A stretch of 64,000 bases of DNA from Cladopsammia gracilis (Eukaryota > Cnidaria > Anthozoa > Scleractinia > Dendrophylliidae). The stretch covers positions 216,032 to 280,031 of the forward strand of contig JAJGOT010000754.1 in assembly GCA_022457155.1 (NCBI GenBank), written 5' to 3'. A model generated the notes under the pieces. The model was not told where the DNA came from. It saw only the letters and a list, made by a program, of their open reading frames with translations, and made no database searches. A program made the position numbers and the translations under genes. Below, in pieces: positions 58,101-64,000 of this stretch; the stretch's first letter is position 1, and each line of letters starts with the position of its first letter.

Positions 58101-59469
58101 GAATTTTTAATTTAAAAATTGTACTTTTTTTCTCTATAATGCTTATGTGCATAATGAAAAAGAAAAACAATCCGTACAGACGGAAAAGCAAAATTCATTT
58201 CTTGGCGGCGTAAAATGGAGACGTTTTAGAAAAAGTTCTTCAATTATCAAGGGAATTAATGCTAGGTATTTTAAACCCAATGCCACCTGCCTCTGTCGCT
58301 ATTGTATTTTCATCTAAAAGGCCTCAGTGTATGCCACAGCAAGAAGAGATCTCCTTTGTTTGCAAAAGCTAGTTTAACTGCACGAAAGAAAGACATTCAG
58401 CGAATTATAAACGGTTGCTACGAAACAGAGTCAAATCGAGTTGAGTACATTCGGCAAATTTTCCTCAAGACCGTTTTAGCGAATGCAATCATAATAGTCG
58501 ATCTGCTTTGGTAAATTCATAAAAAGGCACATTCACGAACAATGGAAAGAGTAAAGAATTGCCGGCAAGCGGGAAATGGCTATTGATACTAAAGCGTGTT
58601 TAAACTAATTTTCTCTTTTAAAGGGATCGATTAGTTGTTGTTAAAACGTCAAGAAAATAAAGCAGATTTTTTAATCAATAGTGTGTGATGGAAAACGAAC
58701 ATAGCGGTTGATTCTTTTGAAGACCTTTTTCTGAGTCTGCGCCAACATAATCCAATTTCCGCTCCTAATGGAAAAATCGAGAGCGTGCTTACTAGTTCTT
58801 TAAGTCACGAAATTACAAGTTGTTTGCTCGTCCTTTCTTAACTTTTTCATCCCCCTTCCGAAGAACAGAAATTAAAACATATGCTTGCTTTTGAAATGTT
58901 CCTCGAATTTTACGTTTCTACTAACGTATGGTTTTCCTCTCTAACAAGACGAACTGCACACGAAACACATAATTTATCATTAAACGTCAGCGAAGACAAA
59001 ACACACATAGTTTACTAGTTAAAGCGAGAGATTATAAAAAAGTCTTTTCCTCTTCTGTTTTTTGTTATTGCTTAAAGCTTCCGACTCATTCTCTTTCTTT
59101 TAATTTTCAAAGGTGAACCGCCCGCTTTCGATGAAGAAAGACGGCATCCAAACGAGGAATAGAAAGGTCTCCTCAAAAAACAAGAACAAATCCAAAGGGG
59201 TCAAGCAAGAGCAAAAACATGGCGGAGAAGACAAGCTCATGACCAGTCGGGACTCCATGCCTAGTTATAGCCAAGGAAACGCAGTTTCTAGCATGATCAG
59301 CCCTGTTATAAGTCCAACAATTCACACACCTACTGCTTTTTCAAGACCTTCCATGACGGGTATTCCCGCCCTTCACCCGGGTCTTTACGGGCCGCTTATT
59401 ACTTCAACTCCGCCGAATCCTTCGAGTTATTTACCCGCACCGCCTTCCGTTTCCATAAACGCTTCGTAG
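54303..59469 (+). CDS. GATA: GATA1/2/3-family transcription factor with an in-frame TGA in the first coding exon
   Basis: Coding exons are 54303-55167, 55909-56057, 56685-56810 and 59113-59469, all GT-AG, giving 498 codons before the final TAG. N-terminal motifs match vertebrate GATA2/3: [10 protein letters not shown] (1-10), [16 protein letters not shown] (48-63), QVCRPH, and [12 protein letters not shown] (191-202). Finger 1 is CVNC-X17-CNAC (294-318); finger 2 is CANC-X17-CNAC (348-372), followed by the basic tail [18 protein letters not shown] that contacts DNA in the family. The protein would be a nuclear activator binding WGATAR sites. Codon 220 (54960-54962) is TGA, yet the frame stays open for the 68 codons after it and enters finger 1 in phase. 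Readthrough, a 51-nt intron (54956-55006), a mutation or a sequence error are all possible. ATG 54303 is chosen by homology; an in-frame ATG at 54192 would add 37 residues. Confidence 0.93.
55909..56057 (+). CDS. GATA: GATA coding exon 2 (N-terminal zinc finger)
   Basis: The acceptor is TCTTTCCAACCAG and the donor CTG|GTGAGT. It encodes [20 protein letters not shown] and the rest of finger 1 through LIKPKRRL. All four zinc cysteines are present. Confidence 0.97.
56685..56810 (+). CDS. GATA: GATA coding exon 3 (C-terminal zinc finger)
   Basis: The acceptor is TTGTTCCAAACAG and the donor GTAAGT. It encodes [13 protein letters not shown] through [12 protein letters not shown], the DNA-binding finger, with all four cysteines. 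Confidence 0.97.
56928..57070 (+). promoter_or_regulatory. GATA-site cluster in the last GATA intron
   Basis: AGATAAG at 56928, TGATAAC at 56943 and AGATAAG at 57064 lie within 140 bp. Two of them are 15 bp apart with a GATGG between. This would suit autoregulation, but short motifs occur by chance in AT-rich DNA. Confidence 0.2.
59113..59469 (+). CDS. GATA: GATA coding exon 4 (basic tail and C-terminus)
   Basis: The acceptor is TTTTCAAAG. It encodes [18 protein letters not shown], a Lys-rich stretch, then a Ser/Pro/Thr-rich C-terminus ([15 protein letters not shown]) and TAG at 59467. A Ser/Pro-rich C-terminus is normal for GATA2/3. Confidence 0.95.
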   Translation: MNRPLSMKKDGIQTRNRKVSSKNKNKSKGVKQEQKHGGEDKLMTSRDSMPSYSQGNAVSSMISPVISPTIHTPTAFSRPSMTGIPALHPGLYGPLITSTPPNPSSYLPAPPSVSINAS

Positions 59470-60393
59470 AGAAACAGTGATGAAAAAGACGTCTTGGTTG
59501 GAAAAGAGATAAAACTTTGCAACGAGAATACAAATGTATGAGTGTACTGAAACTGAACCGCTTAACAAAACGACAAGCGAATCTTGTTGAACAAGAGAAT
59601 TCGCGGGGAAAAAAAACTAAACGTTCTTCGTCCAGGCATCAAGAAACAGTGTATATCATAATTACAAACTGTTCCCATATGTTGAAATTAATTTAACTTT
59701 CATCAACGAAAAGGGAAAGAAAACAGTTTTACATGCTCGTACCTCAAATTTGTTCCCATAAGTATTTACTTTTCCTCCCGTCTCTCTCGTGGAATAGCCA
59801 TGGGAGATTGAAACATGATTGAAAAGCGTCAAGTCATGAAACTGAGACGCGAAATAAGCAAGGCGATTTGGTTGTGTACAAATGCAAGAGATTCCATGTT
59901 GTTGTACTTTTAACAGTTTTGGACAGTTTAAATATTGTACAAACCCACGATAAGATTAGGTCTTTACGCTGCAGAATTCAACTCTTCGCAGATAAACCCG
60001 CCCTGCTTGCCGAGTAGAAGATAAAAAGTTCTCATATTTGATTTCATATAATATTTGTATGTAATTAAAAGCTTTATCGTGTACTCTTATATCGCTTCTT
60101 GTCTCATGGCAAACCAGAGATAGGAGACCGTATCGGTCGAAAGAGAAAAAATATGTGCTGTAAATATTAAACTCGAGAATATACTGAATCTATTCATGCA
60201 GGAAATGTTATCTCAGATTCTTCTAGGTTCGTTCTGTTTATTGTCAAGGCAGATTCTATCTGTTCTGGTGTGTATTCCTATCGTGTTTTCAATAAGTAAT
60301 AGATTTTCCTTTCATCTTTAATACTGTGGCTGTTCATGTCTTTGTCGCCTCGGTATACCAATCCTAAGAATAGTATTACAGTATATAGTATAT

Positions 60394-60436
60394 AATAAAT
60401 ATATGAACATTGACACTGAAATAGAGAATAAAATAA
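60394..60436 (+). terminator. GATA: Candidate polyadenylation signals of the GATA gene
   Basis: AATAAA occurs at 60394-60399 and again in overlapping copies at about 60427-60436, some 0.93 kb past the stop codon. The 3' UTR would therefore be about 59470-60450, AT-rich and without repeats. Confidence 0.5.
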
Positions 60437-60449
60437 AAGTCATATTGAC

Positions 60450-63400
60450 TAAAAAATTGACTAAGTTTATTGAATCCTTAAAATACTCTGTTCTCGTAAT
60501 TCGTTAATTCCACGCATAAAGGTACTAAAACGCGAGACAATATATCTCTCTGTTGTATTCTAGGTGCAAATGAGTGATTTATTTTTGAGAGAAAGCGACT
60601 AAAAAACTGAATTCGCATGAAATGCAGGATCAAGTTCGACACCAGCTTTGCCTGAGATTTTGCAGCAGCTAAACAGACGATTTTTCCGAAATATTTGTCA
60701 CTTTATTACGCTGTTAGGAGCAACGAAAACAAAGACAAAACCAAGGTGTAAATTAGCCCTAATATACAATTATTACCTAAAGTCTCGCGTCTTAAAATTA
60801 CCTCCTCGGAGAGAAGTTTTGTTGTTTATTTTAGTTTGTTTAGAAAAAGCCTTCAAATCGTAATGGCGATAACCTTACACGTCGCGGACATCTACACAGT
60901 TCTCTTAGAGGTTTTCCGGGTTGAACTGCAATTTTTTCATGACCAGAGTTTTGGGGTTTTTCTTTTACTGTAATTGTAGGAGCATAGTGCTTTCTAATCA
61001 CCTTTTAATTGAAATTAAATTATAATTTCAATTAAAACACAACACTGAATATAGGAAGTAGGAATTGTGTTGTTTAGCAAGCTAAAATCAATAGAGGTTG
61101 TATTTTAACAATTCAGCACTTATCCAATCTTGGATGTTGAGTTGGCGAATACAAGCAATACTATGATAAGAAGAAACTAGTCGGATCAAACTACAAAGAG
61201 TGCATAACTATTTCTTTCACCGTTTTGGTTAGAAAATTTTCCTAAAAGCTTTTATTTTTAATTTTCCGAAATATGCTCTTTGACCAATTCAAGATACTGA
61301 GTTGACGAAACCCGAGCGAACCCTTGTCACCTAGAACATAACTCGCGGTTTTAAATCTCCTTCGCTTTCTATACGAAATACACAATTAGATCTGAGATTT
61401 AAAAAACAGATGCCGGATTTCGTGCACAAAAGACAGATTTTAAACCTTACTTCTGGAAAGGGCAAACTCCGGGGCAAATCTTCAGACACGAAGTCGACAG
61501 TTGAAGTGTTTCACAACCCACGTATTCCTTTGCCATCACTTCGCCGCAAGCTGGAAGGTGCGGTCGCAGAAGAGAGGCAAATAATAAATAAGGCTGTTTT
61601 CTTTTGAGCTTCGTTTACCCTGACGAGCGCAGGTTTTTCACTGACTTTTAGGGTGCTCAGATAGAGCTTACAATTACAGTAACAAGTGAATTCATTCATT
61701 TTGAACGGGTGAATTTTTTCCCGTCTGTGCGGTGAAGTCATGCGTCGCTGAAGCTAAATAAATAATTGAGAACAAGAAAAAATATATTGTGCTTTGGGCC
61801 GCGTTTGCTCGTTTAACTAATAGTTTTTTTTCAGTGGAATTAAATTGCCTTCGAAAAACAAAAGCATAAAGATTTACCTACAAGAATGTTTTCGTTGTTA
61901 AATCAAGAATTGTTGCACGTACAACTTACTTACAACTTCATTAAATGGCCGACGTGTTCGTACATCGGGAGTACATCCCTTCGCCCAATCATGGAATTTT
62001 AACCATAAACGAACTCTTCGCGGAAAAGAAAAAAAGATAACATTTCAGCGTTAAATATTATTTACACAGTCGAATGTTATGAACGACAGAAGGGAGTGAT
62101 TTTTTTGGCTGACATCTTTTGGATCGCTATCGCAATTCTTCATCGGGGACGAAAAACGACATCAAACGGCACAATCCTATCTGTACAAGGCAAGTTATAG
62201 ATATAGCAAACAGCGTATTTTACGGTAAAAATTTAACTCTTCGTTTAACAAGGTTGTGAAGGAGACAAATCAATAACAGAACCATCGGGTACCGCCTTGA
62301 CAGAATTACGTTCTCCCGATCTCATCTAAGGTTATCTGAGCGATAGGGCGCGTGCAGCAGTGAATTTCTATTTTTTAACCTGACAAATATACAAAAATGT
62401 TCAGGTATATGCGATAAAACGATTAGATTGATCAAGATTCCAGCAAGAGTTTAAGTTAAGCAGTATTTTAATCATCTGCATCTTCGCGATAGAACTGAAG
62501 AATATCATGACTGAATAGATATTTGAATTTAGAAAATGTCGCGTCTTAATGTAAATAGTCATTTTTTTCTCTCTCTCTTTATTTTTTTGGGAACTTCGCG
62601 TTATTTTCTATAGGAAAAAACAGAATGCATATGTCATTTTTTAGAAGGAGACAAGATGTTAAGATAAAAAGTTCTCAATTCGTTGCTGTTTTTAGTCCAG
62701 ACTTTCATCTCCTGTGCATAAGCTTTCGATAGCGGCTACTGAAAGTTATGAATGTCAGTTCGGAACCGCTCTCGGCGCTGGCCCATTTACGATGTTATCA
62801 ATTCCGCCATCGCTATTGAATTGAAAGTAGCATGACATTTTGTCAACAATGCGCGCAAACGACGCACCAATACGCGTGTAGTTAATAAATGAGATTTTTT
62901 GCACGATATCCAGAAGATCCACACGATTCTTGTTATCTTCATCAAGATAACGCCGAAATGGGTATTTCCTACACCTGTACTCGTCAGCCAAATTTCGCAA
63001 ACACAGACTTCAAGCTAAATGAGTTTTTAATTATTCCGCGAAAGTTTTGTTTGCTTTCCAAGACGATTCTTGAAATTATTTTTAGCGGAATTTATCCAGA
63101 TATATGACAATAAAACGGTGTGCCAAGATGCTACGTTCATCTTTACCGTCGTTTTTCTTCTGTTTTGTGATAATTAAAAGGCTTTTAGCTCATTTTAGCG
63201 CCTCGTCGCTTTTAACAAACTCGTATAGTTTTCCGCATAAAATGGACCGATGTGGGGATCGGAAAAAGACTTCCGATGGCTTTTTTTAAAGCTTTTCCTA
63301 TCTGCGAAAAGCTATTAATCAAGGTGTTATCACTCAATCAATACACTGTGAAAAATCTACTGATAACAAAAAATATTAGATGGAAAACAAATTTACAATT

Positions 63401-64000
63401 CAAAGTTTCTGTCTGACTTTTTAATTAATTTAAGTTCCTTTTTCAACTTTTGTAACTTAAATAATAAGAAATTAAAGTGGTTCAAGACTGAGTTGGGTTT
63501 AAATTTTGCTTCATTCGATGAAAACCGGACATGGTTTTTAAAACTGGTGACATTTATCAGGAATTAAATGATGAAAATTTCAAAAAAATCCTGTTACTTT
63601 GTAACTTAAACAGTGAAATTACAGCATATTTTTTTCGAGTAGACTTTACCAACAGAATCTTTTCAGATATGTTATCTTCAATCGCAAATAAAGAATAAAA
63701 TCTTAAACACTGACTTAAGGCTATGTTGTAATAATATGATATACGATGTCTTTGCCTTTTACGAGTTAATATCAGTTTCTTTCAACACATATCATTCATA
63801 TTTTTGTCATTTCCTTGGCACCGATGCGAATTTTAGCTTGTCAACATCAAGGCCATTATTTAGACTTCATGAATTCGAAGCATAGTCTACCCTCGAGGAA
63901 AGGAGTTCATAGAAGAAATTTGTGTTCAGCTAAATTAAATGAAAAGTGTTTCCAATCAGTAACATTAAAAGCCGAGGAAAGTCCTTTTTTTAAAAAAGGG
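60450..64000. other. Gene-free stretch at the right end
   Basis: AT-rich DNA. Open stretches at 61410-61607 (plus) and 62755-63000 (minus) have no recognisable domain and no matching exons. I see no clear mobile element. Confidence 0.45.
61003..61037. repeat. Perfect 14-bp-arm AT hairpin downstream of GATA
   Basis: TTTTAATTGAAATT and AATTTCAATTAAAA are separated by 7 bases. No T-tract transcription signal is relevant here. It may be chance or a worn MITE. Confidence 0.5.

Larger units (their letters stand above)
55168..59112 (+). other. GATA: GATA introns 1-3 of the coding part
   Basis: Introns 55168-55908 (741 bp), 56058-56684 (627 bp) and 56811-59112 (2302 bp). All are AT-rich and free of clear repeats. 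None approaches the 51-nt size of the possible intron in exon 1. Confidence 0.7.

Noticed and set aside
61410..61607. 65-codon plus-strand open frame downstream of GATA
   Set aside because: It has no domain or splice support and is short enough to occur by chance.
62755..63000. 81-codon minus-strand open frame
   Set aside because: It looks protein-like in composition but has no recognised domain, no polyA signal and no neighbouring exons.

Overview
This window is animal nuclear DNA. Spliced genes have GT-AG introns, the two 3' ends carry AATAAA signals, intergenic space is AT-rich, and short inverted-repeat transposons and tRNA-derived SINE-like sequences are dense. The only clearly classifiable protein is a two-finger GATA1/2/3-type transcription factor whose N-terminal motifs are shared with vertebrate GATA2/3. 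The style of the repeats, including frequent TACATGTA-type words and tandem-repeat MITEs, suggests an anthozoan cnidarian, probably a stony coral. That identification is inference.

Layout. Positions 1-6.7 kb hold no recognisable gene, only inverted-repeat elements: TSD-flanked MITEs, an (AT)n tract, a tRNA-like/SINE inverted pair and a three-copy repeat family. Positions 6.7-18.7 kb hold one plus-strand gene of eight coding exons (421 aa) for a tandem C2-domain protein with an N-terminal myristoylation-type sequence. Its introns carry MITEs, a 1.4-kb TIR element and a dead LINE reverse-transcriptase tail. Positions 18.7-45.3 kb form a gene-poor interval full of MITEs, SINE/LINE fragments and tandem duplications, including a transposon nested inside another with both target-site duplications intact.

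Positions 45.4-60.4 kb hold the GATA gene. A TATA-box promoter with a probable non-coding first exon lies near 45.4 kb, followed by a long, mostly unique first intron, a possible second promoter near 53.6 kb, and four coding exons from 54.3 to 59.5 kb. The large first coding exon contains an in-frame TGA between the N-terminal activation region and the zinc fingers, although the frame stays open and GATA-like on both sides. This is the most important anomaly in the window. Positions 60.4-64 kb show nothing that looks like a gene.

The two genes have no evident functional link. The C2 protein looks like a membrane-associated, possibly calcium-responsive trafficking factor, and the GATA protein is a developmental transcription factor sitting in the wide non-coding territory typical of such genes. 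I found no CRISPR array, no operon and no clearly new multi-gene system. The unusual signals are the GATA stop codon, the lipid-modified double-C2 protein, the possible dual GATA promoters and several well-preserved transposon structures.
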